Assembly (NCBI GenBank): GCA_903879465.1
Contig: CAIRLQ010000076.1
Location: 1 to 6,172 of the forward strand
Direction: 5' to 3'
DNA length: 6,172 nt
Source of the DNA: an uncultured Opitutia bacterium
GTDB lineage: Bacteria; Verrucomicrobiota; Verrucomicrobiia; Opitutales; UBA953
In this document: positions 1 to 6,172 of the stretch, piece after piece
Numbering within the stretch: position 1 is the first letter of the stretch
How the letters are laid out: every line of letters starts with the position of its first letter
Made by a program: the position numbers and the translations under genes
Notes under the pieces: model-generated
Told to the model about the DNA's origin: nothing
What the model saw: only the letters and a program-made list of their open reading frames with translations
Databases searched by the model: none

Positions 1-1387
1 CCGAGTTGAGTAAGGGGTTGTGGTCCTGGCATTCCGTCGGGCTGGAGACTTCGGTTTCAGGGGGTTGGCTTGGGTCGCAGAATTCCGGTATGCGTTGGAC
101 AACGGCTTCAACCCAGCACGACGTCACGGGGACATTCGGATTCAGTGTGCTGGCGGCATCACCGTAGCAGCGGATGACAAAAGTGTCGGACCGTGTGCTA
201 AGCGCCGAGCCGACCGCTTCGAGGATGTCGGATTGCAACAGTGAGGTGGGGGCAGACCGGAGAGCGTGTCCCTTGTTTAAGTCGGTGCGAGGGTCGGTTG
301 CTTCGACATTTTTGGGTTGGAGGTAATAAGGCACGGCGCCATCGGCCGACTTCGCGCTAAGATTTCCTTCGCTATAGGCCGGGGCGGCGGGTCCAATGCT
401 GCGGTCCGAGAGATTGCCGCCATTAACATCGGCCCGAAGAATGGCGTTTTGGAGGCAGCCTTGATAGGATACTTTGGTGGGGTAGGCCCCGCACTGGAAT
501 CGATTCACGAACTGGGCTAGGCCAATGAAGGGCAGCGGCACGAAGACGCCGCGATTTATGATTTTGTAGTGCACGTCCAGCGGATTCGGGGCTGGTTTGA
601 TGCCGTATTGGTAGCGGTGGTTGTAGAGTAGGCGGGAACGAATCTCATCCACGATGGATTTAGCCAGCAGCTTGATTTGAGCGTCATCGAGCGTCGCTAG
701 TCCTGTCCAGGCTTTGGGTGTATTGAGGGCCGTTTTATAGTTTCCATCGGCGGCGTCAGCTCGCACCGCCCGGGGGAAACGTGCGTTGGTGCTGGAGGTC
801 GGCTGCAGCTCGCTGAGCATGCCCATGGAGTTACGCTTCGCCCCGGCGAGGAGGGCGGCCCAAGCTTCGACGGAGGTACTGTTTACGTTGAACGTGCCGT
901 CGGTCAAGATTGCGCCGGCGATCCGGCGGTGATCGCCAATCATGGCGCGGATTGCGGCCGGATCCCGAGTGCAGTAAAGTTTGATACGGGGATTAGCGAG
1001 CGACCCGGTACCGTTGGCGAAGCTGTCGAGCACTTGGCTTAGGGTTTTGGTTTCCGTCACGATGGACCCACGGGAAATGACGGGCGCCGCCCCGGATAGG
1101 AAGAAGCGATCATAGAGTGCTGAGTTGAGCATCCAGGCGAGGTCAGGATTGATCAGGCCGGAAGCGCTTCCGAAAGAGCCTGCGATTGCAATATTCAGCG
1201 GGGCGAAACTGTTACCGATTAGGAACAGTGGATCCTGGTCGCGTAGCCCGAGGTTGGCATGGGTGTATTGCGCCAGAGAGATCGGCGGCGCGAATGGTAC
1301 TTCCGAGTAGACCGCGGCGTTGACGCCGCCGCCGCCCGATGTGCAGCTCAGCCCGCCGAAGGCGAGGGAGCCGCTTATGCCAGTCGT
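1..1387 (-). repeat. Paralogous C-terminal region of A2 (partner of 4641-6172)
   Basis: From about residue 802 of A2 the protein aligns colinearly with everything visible of A1: AFGG/TFGG, SLAQ(Y/F).HAN.G.RDQ.PL, IGNSFA, FNVNSTSV(E/D)AW, (N)ARF.RA, (S/A)IVDE, (LL)QSD, SALxTRSDTF, RCYGDA, VVQR.PEF.DPS and PETxx. By eye about one third or a little more of the residues are identical. The codons in the shared blocks are largely different (for example the NVNSTS codons), so this is an old duplication, not a recent DNA repeat. Confidence 0.8.
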
Positions 1388-3790
1388 TTCGATGACCTCG
1401 GGCCAGCTGTTTACCGTGCGTGTCAGCATACGGTAGCTTGGCGAGGTGAAGGCGAATCCCGTCACGGTGGCTCCGGTCGCCATGCCGTTGGCGTCCGCCC
1501 GGGTGACGGGGGCCATTGGATTGGAATGGGAGAAAAGCGGGAAGGAGAGCACATCTTTAGGCCAGCGCAGATTGTAGTCGTGGGCGGCGAAGGGTAGTGG
1601 GGCGTCCGTTGGCCCAGGTAACCCGGAAATCGTGCCATTGATCACCTTGGCCGCAGGTGTGCCGCTGCGACTTAGGTCGGTCACGGTCAGCGTATTCAAC
1701 TCACTGCAGGTATTGGAAAGCGTGCCTTCATCGCTGTTACTAGTGCCGGTCAGGCGATCGCCCGGCCAGGCGCTCATCGCGAGGCGTGCTTCAAAGACCC
1801 CCGTATTCTGTATCGAGACGGTGAGGTCTTCGCCGGTGCCGAGGGCCAGCGGAACACCCTTGTTGTCTAGGCAGTTCATCCAGAAGCCACCGCGGTAATC
1901 AATCCCGTCCGTCATGTTGCCGGATAGACGGTTAAAGACCGCTGGTCCGTCCTTCAACGGAGCTAGCCCGACGCTCTTGGTGGAGAATGCCCTGAATTCA
2001 CCAGGTTGCAGCAAGGTGCCGTGGGCGATGTAGGTGCGCAGGCTTTCGAAGGCGTTGGAACTTGGGTCGTGGGCCCGAGCCATCTCGCCCACGGTGTGGG
2101 TCCAGAGGCCCTTGGAGATGGTTTGGAAATTTAGGGTGAGGTTGTCCCACTTGCGGAAAGAAAGGCGGAGGGCCGAGTTCTCGGCGCTGCTGCTGTCGCG
2201 GGAGAGGCGAAGGGCCACATTATAGGGATTATGGAGCACGGTGATGGGGGAGGCCGTGAGCCGAAGTGTTCCGCCTGCATCTTGTAAGCCCCAGACCAGT
2301 AGTTGACGGCAGATGTAAGGGGAGACGGCGACCTTAGTCGGGCGCGGTACCTGCAGCGTACTAAGGATATCCATGTGCATGAAGTCTAACGTGGGGGTAT
2401 CCGTGCGATTATAGAATCGGCCATAGTGGGACTTAGCACCGTATCCCGAAGCGCCCAGGCTGCGTGCGTTCGGAAATAGGGTTCGGGCATTGAGTGTGGG
2501 GTTCGTGCTGCTGGTCCAGTCCAACTCCTTGTAGAGCCGGTGATAGTTGCGCAGGGCTTCCCAAGTTGGTCCTTGGTTTGTGAATACGAAGGAGTAAATC
2601 GGGGAGATCGAGTGGCTGAGTCCATCGTAGCGTACATTCAATTTTAGGTTACCGTAGGCTGCGCGCCCGCTGGTTCCGTTGGGGTGGAAGACGTAGGTCG
2701 ACCCTGAAAGTTGGGCGCCGGCGGAATCTTTGGGCGGCGGTCCTTCGCCGAACTCAGAGGCCTTCCACTCGGCGTCGGTTTTTTCGAAGGCGAGCGAGAG
2801 GTCAATTTTGAGCCCACCGAACAGGGAGTCGCAGTTGACGCCGCGCGACCATAGTGTCGCCTCGGTGTAAAGGTGCCGGGCGATTGTCGCGGGCGTTGTT
2901 TCGACCAGCCCGAGGCCAGGATTCGTCAATAAGCTTAGCTCGCGCATCTGCGTAATCCGGTTATCGATCCCTTTGAGGGGTAGAGTGGAGAGCCCAGGGA
3001 GAATCTCCGTGCCCGAGCGGGCGGCGCCGCGGAGCGCTTCTTGTTGCAGTTGTGGGGTGGTCGCACCGATGGCCGGTGTGAGCCGGGGGTCGCTCAGATT
3101 GATGCGCGCCTTCACGCCTTCGTCGCCGATCCAATAACAATAGGCACCGTTCCCGCCGTCGGGTAGGGCTATGCGGGGTAGGCTGATGCGGCCATCGGGT
3201 TTACCGAGCGTTGTCGCGGTGACGAGTTCGTAGGAGCTGGCGCTAGTATTACCGACCAGCGGAATGAGTTGCGCAGCGGGGATGGTGTAGTCGGCCTGCC
3301 AGGGTACCCATTGATCGACGTAGAAGTCGGACTCGCTGGAAAGGTTGGCGGATTGGCAGCCGGGAGTCCGGTCATGGCGCCCGCTGACTAGCCAGGCTGG
3401 CGGCTGAAGCTGCTTGTCGCTCCGCCATACGCCCGTCCATAGGGGATTCTTAATCGTCGCCCACGTCCAGCCAGGCTGGGTGGTGTTGGCCATGAGGTCA
3501 GCTCGGCCGGTGATGCGCCGATCAGGTCCGGCTTCCTGTTGCAAGTGGGCTAGGGCGAGGCGCAACGCGACGTTCGCATTTAGTTTTGCGCGGAGGCGTA
3601 ACTGCTGCTGCCCCACAAGTCGGGATTCCACCGTGAGGAAACCTGCAATGGAGAGAATGAACATGACCATCGTGGCCATCACGACCAGCGACAGTACGAG
3701 GCTAAAGCCGGGCTGGCGGCGCGGTTGGGGTAGCAGGCTGCGGGGGGCGCGGAACACTAAAGGGATGCTAAGCCACGTCAATCCCGACAC
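1..3790 (-). CDS. Giant pilin-like (PilX/GspK-like) protein, Verru_Chthon cassette protein A-like (A2), 3' end cut by window
   Basis: The frame is open without a stop from TAA at 3811-3809 to the left edge, giving at least 1263 residues; by comparison with A1 about 20 residues are missing. The first candidate start is GTG at 3790; TTG at 3781 and GTG at 3757 are alternatives, the last giving a compact 17-residue basic leader. The N-terminus shows a prepilin-like site (RRQPG28 / F29) followed by a hydrophobic helix at about residues 29-52, with Leu instead of Glu at mature position 5. Further blocks are AGPDRRITGRADL (87-99), NPLWTGVW (115-122), AYCYWIGDEGVKARINL (216-232), SLAQYTHANLGLRDQDPL (838-855), FNVNSTSVEAW (967-977) and SDTFVIRCYGDA (1201-1212). 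I recognise this pattern from verrucomicrobial cassette A proteins. The probable location is the inner membrane, then a periplasmic pseudopilus or cell-surface structure. DEG..ARINL and NVNSTS..AW recall the DE.G.INLN and NLNTA motifs of GspK, so a tip-type minor pseudopilin is inferred. It has 14 cysteines, unusually many. The biochemical role is unknown. Confidence 0.88.
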   Translation of the reverse strand, partial: MSGLTWLSIPLVFRAPRSLLPQPRRQPGFSLVLSLVVMATMVMFILSIAGFLTVESRLVGQQQLRLRAKLNANVALRLALAHLQQEAGPDRRITGRADLMANTTQPGWTWATIKNPLWTGVWRSDKQLQPPAWLVSGRHDRTPGCQSANLSSESDFYVDQWVPWQADYTIPAAQLIPLVGNTSASSYELVTATTLGKPDGRISLPRIALPDGGNGAYCYWIGDEGVKARINLSDPRLTPAIGATTPQLQQEALRGAARSGTEILPGLSTLPLKGIDNRITQMRELSLLTNPGLGLVETTPATIARHLYTEATLWSRGVNCDSLFGGLKIDLSLAFEKTDAEWKASEFGEGPPPKDSAGAQLSGSTYVFHPNGTSGRAAYGNLKLNVRYDGLSHSISPIYSFVFTNQGPTWEALRNYHRLYKELDWTSSTNPTLNARTLFPNARSLGASGYGAKSHYGRFYNRTDTPTLDFMHMDILSTLQVPRPTKVAVSPYICRQLLVWGLQDAGGTLRLTASPITVLHNPYNVALRLSRDSSSAENSALRLSFRKWDNLTLNFQTISKGLWTHTVGEMARAHDPSSNAFESLRTYIAHGTLLQPGEFRAFSTKSVGLAPLKDGPAVFNRLSGNMTDGIDYRGGFWMNCLDNKGVPLALGTGEDLTVSIQNTGVFEARLAMSAWPGDRLTGTSNSDEGTLSNTCSELNTLTVTDLSRSGTPAAKVINGTISGLPGPTDAPLPFAAHDYNLRWPKDVLSFPLFSHSNPMAPVTRADANGMATGATVTGFAFTSPSYRMLTRTVNSWPEVIETTGISGSLAFGGLSCTSGGGGVNAAVYSEVPFAPPISLAQYTHANLGLRDQDPLFLIGNSFAPLNIAIAGSFGSASGLINPDLAWMLNSALYDRFFLSGAAPVISRGSIVTETKTLSQVLDSFANGTGSLANPRIKLYCTRDPAAIRAMIGDHRRIAGAILTDGTFNVNSTSVEAWAALLAGAKRNSMGMLSELQPTSSTNARFPRAVRADAADGNYKTALNTPKAWTGLATLDDAQIKLLAKSIVDEIRSRLLYNHRYQYGIKPAPNPLDVHYKIINRGVFVPLPFIGLAQFVNRFQCGAYPTKVSYQGCLQNAILRADVNGGNLSDRSIGPAAPAYSEGNLSAKSADGAVPYYLQPKNVEATDPRTDLNKGHALRSAPTSLLQSDILEAVGSALSTRSDTFVIRCYGDAASTLNPNVPVTSCWVEAVVQRIPEFCDPSQPPETEVSSPTECQDHNPLLNS
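3640..3711 (-). other. Prepilin-type cleavage site and hydrophobic helix of A2
   Basis: After the basic segment PRRQP comes G28, then FSLVLSLVVMATMVMFILS, an uninterrupted hydrophobic run ending near TVESR. This is the layout of a type III (prepilin peptidase) signal: positive charges, Gly at -1, Phe at +1. Mature position 5 is Leu, not the Glu needed for ordinary pilin packing; GspK and some PilX proteins share that lack. Processing by a PilD-type peptidase is inferred from this pattern. Confidence 0.65.
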
Positions 3791-3832
3791 AAGCCCACAG
3801 GGGCTAGTTTATTCAAAAATTATAATGAACGT
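3791..3832 (-). promoter_or_regulatory. AT-rich leader before A2 with a TATAAT box
   Basis: This 42-base gap is the only non-coding DNA in the window. On the minus strand it reads ACGTTCATTATAATTTTTGA followed by ATAAACTAGCCCCTGTGGGC and TT. It contains a perfect TATAAT (3824-3819), within the palindrome ATTATAAT, but the hexamer 17-18 bases upstream (CCGGGC or ACCGGG) does not resemble TTGACA. It could be an internal promoter for A2, starting near 3812, or an A/U-rich ribosome-standby (S1-type) leader that replaces a missing Shine-Dalgarno. Both are inferences from a single short sequence. Confidence 0.3.
3792..3805 (-). other. Short perfect hairpin AGCCC-CTGT-GGGCT directly before the GTG start of A2
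   Basis: A five-base-pair, GC-rich stem with a four-base loop ends one base before the GTG at 3790 and would occupy the position where a Shine-Dalgarno would act. It is not followed by a T-run, so it does not look like a terminator. If A2 starts at GTG 3790 the hairpin would lower initiation; if it starts at TTG 3781 or GTG 3757 the hairpin is simply upstream leader. A stem this short can occur by chance. Confidence 0.3.
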
Positions 3833-4651
3833 CTATTTCTTGCCCGGTCCGCTCTCAATACGCTGCACCGTGGGCTTACTTGGGGTCAGCATCCGGTCTT
3901 CGATCACCTTGATTGAAATACCGTTACCGTTGACCCGGGGTTTGATGAGATAGAGTTTGCGCACTTCCTCCGACTGGAAGATTCGCCCAGAGAATAGGGG
4001 AGATTCGCCGGTATTGGTCGGTTGGAAAATCTCCAGACTGAAGTAGTCGTACGGTTTGCCACCCGAACGGATGACTTTGGAGCTATTGGGGTCGATAGAT
4101 TGCGTTCCGGAGGGGGTGCGGACGGAAATCTTCATGGGGCACAGGTTGAAATAGCGCGTTGTGCCGAGCGGGAAGGCGCCGGGTGGGTCGGGGATCGCCT
4201 TGATGCCGTTATCGATGCCCGGATTCACAAGGAGTAGGAGGTGTAAGGTGCCTTGGTCGGTCGGTAGATCAATCCAGGCGAGGGGTGGTTTGTCGGAGCT
4301 GGTGAATTCGCGGGGCTGGCCCCGATTGGTGATTCCACGATTCACCTGGGGTGTCGCCGATGCCGCGTCGGAATCCTCAGAAGGGATTGGGGTGTCGGGC
4401 TTGACGGTGATGGTACCAGGGATGAGCTCGAAGCGAGCGGAGCCATGATAGGCGATTTCTTCGGTGAAGATATCTGTACCAATGGCGATGCCAGTCGGTT
4501 TTTTTCCCTGGATGAAACCTACGCCGACGATAGGTTCGCGCAGGGCGATGATTTTAAGGCGTGCCTCGACTGTTGGGGGTGCCAGTTCGGCGGCAAAGGT
4601 TGCCAGGCTGCCCGCGTAGAATAGAAAGGTGCCGATGGATTTAGATTTCAT
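3833..4651 (-). CDS. Small secreted hypothetical protein between the two giant pilin-like genes, 272 aa
   Basis: I do not recognise a named domain. The chosen start is ATG at 4651: it gives MKSKS followed by a hydrophobic stretch (about residues 6-21) and a probable signal-peptidase cleavage near Ala20 or Ala21, so the product is probably exported. A longer in-frame ATG at 4696 would add 15 residues deep inside A1 and bury the signal peptide, so it is less likely. The mature part starts with EARLKIIALREPIVGVGF, has a Ser/Asp/Pro-rich linker (about residues 80-120), and contains a strongly hydrophobic strand GTLHLLLLVNPG and RYFNLCPMKISV, suggesting a beta-sandwich-like fold. It ends in lysines at TAG 3835-3833. 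The N-terminus lacks a prepilin site, so it is not itself a pilin. The start overlaps the A1 stop and A2 follows 42 bases after its stop, so co-expression with both is likely. Similar small secreted proteins beside such cassettes are familiar to me from Verrucomicrobiota, but without assigned function. An accessory, chaperone or structural role is only a guess. Confidence 0.85.
   Translation of the reverse strand: MKSKSIGTFLFYAGSLATFAAELAPPTVEARLKIIALREPIVGVGFIQGKKPTGIAIGTDIFTEEIAYHGSARFELIPGTITVKPDTPIPSEDSDAASATPQVNRGITNRGQPREFTSSDKPPLAWIDLPTDQGTLHLLLLVNPGIDNGIKAIPDPPGAFPLGTTRYFNLCPMKISVRTPSGTQSIDPNSSKVIRSGGKPYDYFSLEIFQPTNTGESPLFSGRIFQSEEVRKLYLIKPRVNGNGISIKVIEDRMLTPSKPTVQRIESGPGKK
4641..4651 (-). 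promoter_or_regulatory. 11-bp stop/start overlap (ATGAAATCTAA), probable translational coupling
   Basis: The ATG of the small secreted-protein gene lies inside the last codons of A1, whose TAA ends 11 bases downstream in a different frame. The 20 bases before the ATG (CGCTGGCTTAAACTCG) contain no purine-rich Shine-Dalgarno element. Reinitiation by ribosomes finishing A1 is the simplest explanation. This overlap also decides the choice of start at 4651. Confidence 0.6.
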
Positions 4652-6172
4652 CGAGTTTAAGCCAGCGCATGGAGATAATTTTAAAGCGCCGTCCAAGGAT
4701 GCTATTTACGGGGGTAAGCGAGTTGCTGAGAGTCGGATCGGGTGCTCCCGTGGTATTGGTTTTGATGGTAGTGCGGGGGGCGGCGGTCCCGGTTTCGGGG
4801 ACATTGCTCGGGTCCACGAACTCAGGATAGCGCTGGACGACTACCTCCATCCACGAACGCCCTTTTTCGCCGGTATCATTGGCTGCATCGCCATAGCAGC
4901 GGAGTATAAACGTGTCGGAGCGCGTAGCGAGGGCGGAGCCAAAGGCGGCGAGCAGGTCGGATTGGAGCAGGTTGCCGGGGGCGCCGTAGGCGGTGTGGGT
5001 CACCGGGGTGCTGCTCGCTTGGGGTGTCAGCTCAATGTTTTCTGGGTTAGAGAACCAGCCAGCGGTGGGCATTTGAAGTGAGCTCGCCTTGACTATGGGG
5101 GCGCTCGATTTTGCACTAAGTGTGCCGGAGTTGCGGGCGTCGGATCGGATGATTGCCGCCTGCAGTGCGCCGCAGCGGTTGGCCCAGTTTTCAACCGTGA
5201 GAAAGCGGTTGATGAATTCTGAAAGGCCGAGGTAGGGCGTCGCTGAGCTCGTTAGTCCACCGAATTTACGAGGCTGGGGTGGTGAAGCCAAGTCGCGCTC
5301 GCTGCGGATGCGAAGCGCGAAGCGGGCCTTATTCTCATCGACGATGGCCTGGGCGAGATTCGTGATTTGGTTGTCTGTCAGGTTTATGATGCCGGCCCAG
5401 TTGCTGGGATCCGACATCGTTGTCCCGGCGGTGATGCCCTGGCTGTTGTTTATCGCACGGATGAAGCGAGCGTTGGCGGTGGCCGTGGGGGCGTTGGCGG
5501 CGAGTCCGGCGACAGGTATATTCTTGGTCGAACCTAGGAAAGCTTTCCAGGCGTCAACCGACGTCGAGTTAACGTTGAACGCGCCTTGATTGAACAGGAC
5601 CGAAGCGGACGTGCGGTGATTAGTCAGGGCTTTTTCGGCATCGCTGGAGCTCTGGTTAGAGCGGGTCAGTGTGAATCGAGGGTTGTCGAGCGGGATGCCG
5701 TTATTGACGAAATCCTTAATGACGGTCTGCATGGTTCCTGCCGGATCCTCCAACGGCGTCGCATATAGCCATTTGGCTTCATTGGTGTGAGGGTTGGTTG
5801 GAGTGTTTGCGGAGTTCGGGTCGGTTGGAGTGGGCGTTGCGGCCGTCACGTTGGAGGTCTTCATCTGCGGCGCGGCGCTGGAGAGGAAGTAGGAATCCCA
5901 GAGGCTTGCGTTAAGCAGGTAGGATTGGTCGTATTCGGTCCAGTTAGGCCCATTATCTTGCATGACCTGTTGCGCGGAGATTAGCGGACTGGCGAAGCTA
6001 TTGCCGATGCTCAGCAGCGGTTGCTGGTCACGGGTGCCGAAATTGGCGTGGGCGAATTGAGCTAAGGATGTGGGCTGGACGAGTGGAATCTCCGATTGAA
6101 TTACGCATGTGGTTTTCCCGGCGGAGCCCGATGAGTACCCCCCGAAGGTAACTTTGTTCACCAGATTAGACG
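4641..6172 (-). CDS. Giant pilin-like cassette protein A-like paralogue (A1), C-terminal 510 residues, 5' end cut by window
   Basis: The frame stays open to the right edge (SNLVNKVTFGG), so the GTG at 6161 is almost certainly an internal valine and the real start lies beyond the window. The stop is TAA at 4643-4641. Counting from that GTG, the conserved blocks are SLAQFAHANFGTRDQQPL (31 is Thr, block 32-49), IGNSFA (52-57), GAFNVNSTSVDAW (193-205), LLQSD (398-402), SDTFILRCYGDA (415-426) and the C-terminus GRRFKIISMRWLKLDEI (490-506). Each has a counterpart in the same order in A2, except the last, which falls outside the window there. The N-terminal pilin-like helix, expected about 800 residues upstream, cannot be seen. 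A1 differs from A2 by a Thr/Pro/Asn-rich insert near residues 102-128 and by having only three cysteines in this part. The role is presumably the same class as A2: an exported, pseudopilin-like component. If A1 is instead a shortened paralogue without the membrane helix, only upstream sequence will show it. Confidence 0.86.
   Translation of the reverse strand, partial: SNLVNKVTFGGYSSGSAGKTTCVIQSEIPLVQPTSLAQFAHANFGTRDQQPLLSIGNSFASPLISAQQVMQDNGPNWTEYDQSYLLNASLWDSYFLSSAAPQMKTSNVTAATPTPTDPNSANTPTNPHTNEAKWLYATPLEDPAGTMQTVIKDFVNNGIPLDNPRFTLTRSNQSSSDAEKALTNHRTSASVLFNQGAFNVNSTSVDAWKAFLGSTKNIPVAGLAANAPTATANARFIRAINNSQGITAGTTMSDPSNWAGIINLTDNQITNLAQAIVDENKARFALRIRSERDLASPPQPRKFGGLTSSATPYLGLSEFINRFLTVENWANRCGALQAAIIRSDARNSGTLSAKSSAPIVKASSLQMPTAGWFSNPENIELTPQASSTPVTHTAYGAPGNLLQSDLLAAFGSALATRSDTFILRCYGDAANDTGEKGRSWMEVVVQRYPEFVDPSNVPETGTAAPRTTIKTNTTGAPDPTLSNSLTPVNSILGRRFKIISMRWLKLDEI
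5796..5832 (-). repeat. Direct repeat of 10 bases (27-base period) in the Thr/Pro/Asn linker of A1
   Basis: The plus-strand decamer GGTTGGAGTG occurs at 5796-5805 and again at 5823-5832, exactly nine codons apart and in the same frame. It encodes Thr-Pro-Thr in TPTDPNSAN and TPTNPHTNE of A1. The repeat sits in an insert that A2 lacks, so the linker probably grew by in-frame duplication and then drifted. Confidence 0.45.

Noticed and set aside
2386..2637. Minus-strand open frame of 83 codons starting MYATMDSATRS
   Set aside because: It is in another frame inside A2, has no ribosome-binding site, and A2 is open and conserved throughout this stretch.
3742..3747. Run of six G (C on the coding strand) in the A2 leader as a phase-variation switch
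   Set aside because: Six bases is short for slipped-strand switching and the gene is in frame as it stands.
3792..3805. The hairpin as an intrinsic terminator after the small gene
   Set aside because: The stem is only five pairs and is followed by TTGTGTCGG, not a T-run. The T-rich bases lie before it.
3821..3826. TATAAT on the plus strand as a promoter
   Set aside because: It is only the other strand of the palindrome ATTATAAT. The -35 position reads CAGGGG, and nothing downstream on the plus strand is a credible gene.
3414..3953. Plus-strand open frame of 179 codons
   Set aside because: It lies antisense to A2 and the small gene, crosses both coding regions and the gap, and its product has no recognisable domain. 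The minus-strand genes explain the sequence fully.
4629..5081. Plus-strand open frame of 150 codons, Gly-rich
   Set aside because: It is antisense to the conserved C-terminal end of A1. The Gly-rich product is what a GC-rich gene gives when read backwards.
6159..6161. GTG as the start of A1
   Set aside because: The frame continues upstream to the window edge without a stop, the residues before it align with A2, and a start here would give a protein with no export signal.

Overview
The window is almost entirely coding, and all three genes are on the minus strand, reading from high to low coordinates. Their order of transcription is: the 3' part of a large protein-coding gene (6172 to 4641, upstream part outside the window), a small secreted-protein gene (4651 to 3833), and a second very large gene (from about 3790 off the left edge at position 1). 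I see no RNA gene, insertion sequence, CRISPR array or convincing terminator.

The two large genes are paralogues. The downstream one (called A2 here) is visible from its start to within roughly 20 codons of its expected end, at least 1263 residues. It begins with a prepilin-type leader and a hydrophobic helix (cleavage after PG, then FSLVLSLVV) without the usual Glu5. It then carries blocks typical of the giant pilin-like proteins of Verrucomicrobiota, especially Opitutales-like lineages: AGPDRRITGRADL, NPLWTGVW, AYCYWIGDEGVKARINL, FNVNSTSVEAW and SDTFVIRCYGDA. From memory of the families, the closest named group is 'Verru_Chthon cassette protein A' and related PilX/GspK-like proteins; no search was possible. 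The upstream one (A1) shows only its C-terminal 510 residues, which align end to end with A2 from about residue 802 onward. The best guess for the organism is therefore a member of Verrucomicrobiota, with a moderately GC-rich genome.

The small gene between them encodes a 272-residue protein with a signal peptide and no recognised domain. It starts 11 bases inside the end of A1, with no Shine-Dalgarno sequence, so its translation is probably coupled to A1. The order A-like, small secreted protein, A-like suggests one exported or envelope-associated assembly made from an operon. The likeliest reading is a type II secretion or type IV pilus-like system in which the A proteins are oversized minor pseudopilins and the small protein is an accessory.

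The 42-base gap before A2 is the only non-coding DNA. It is AT-rich, contains a TATAAT, and has a short perfect hairpin directly before the probable GTG start. There is no ATG in any minus-strand frame between the small gene's stop and the membrane helix of A2, so A2 must use a non-ATG start.
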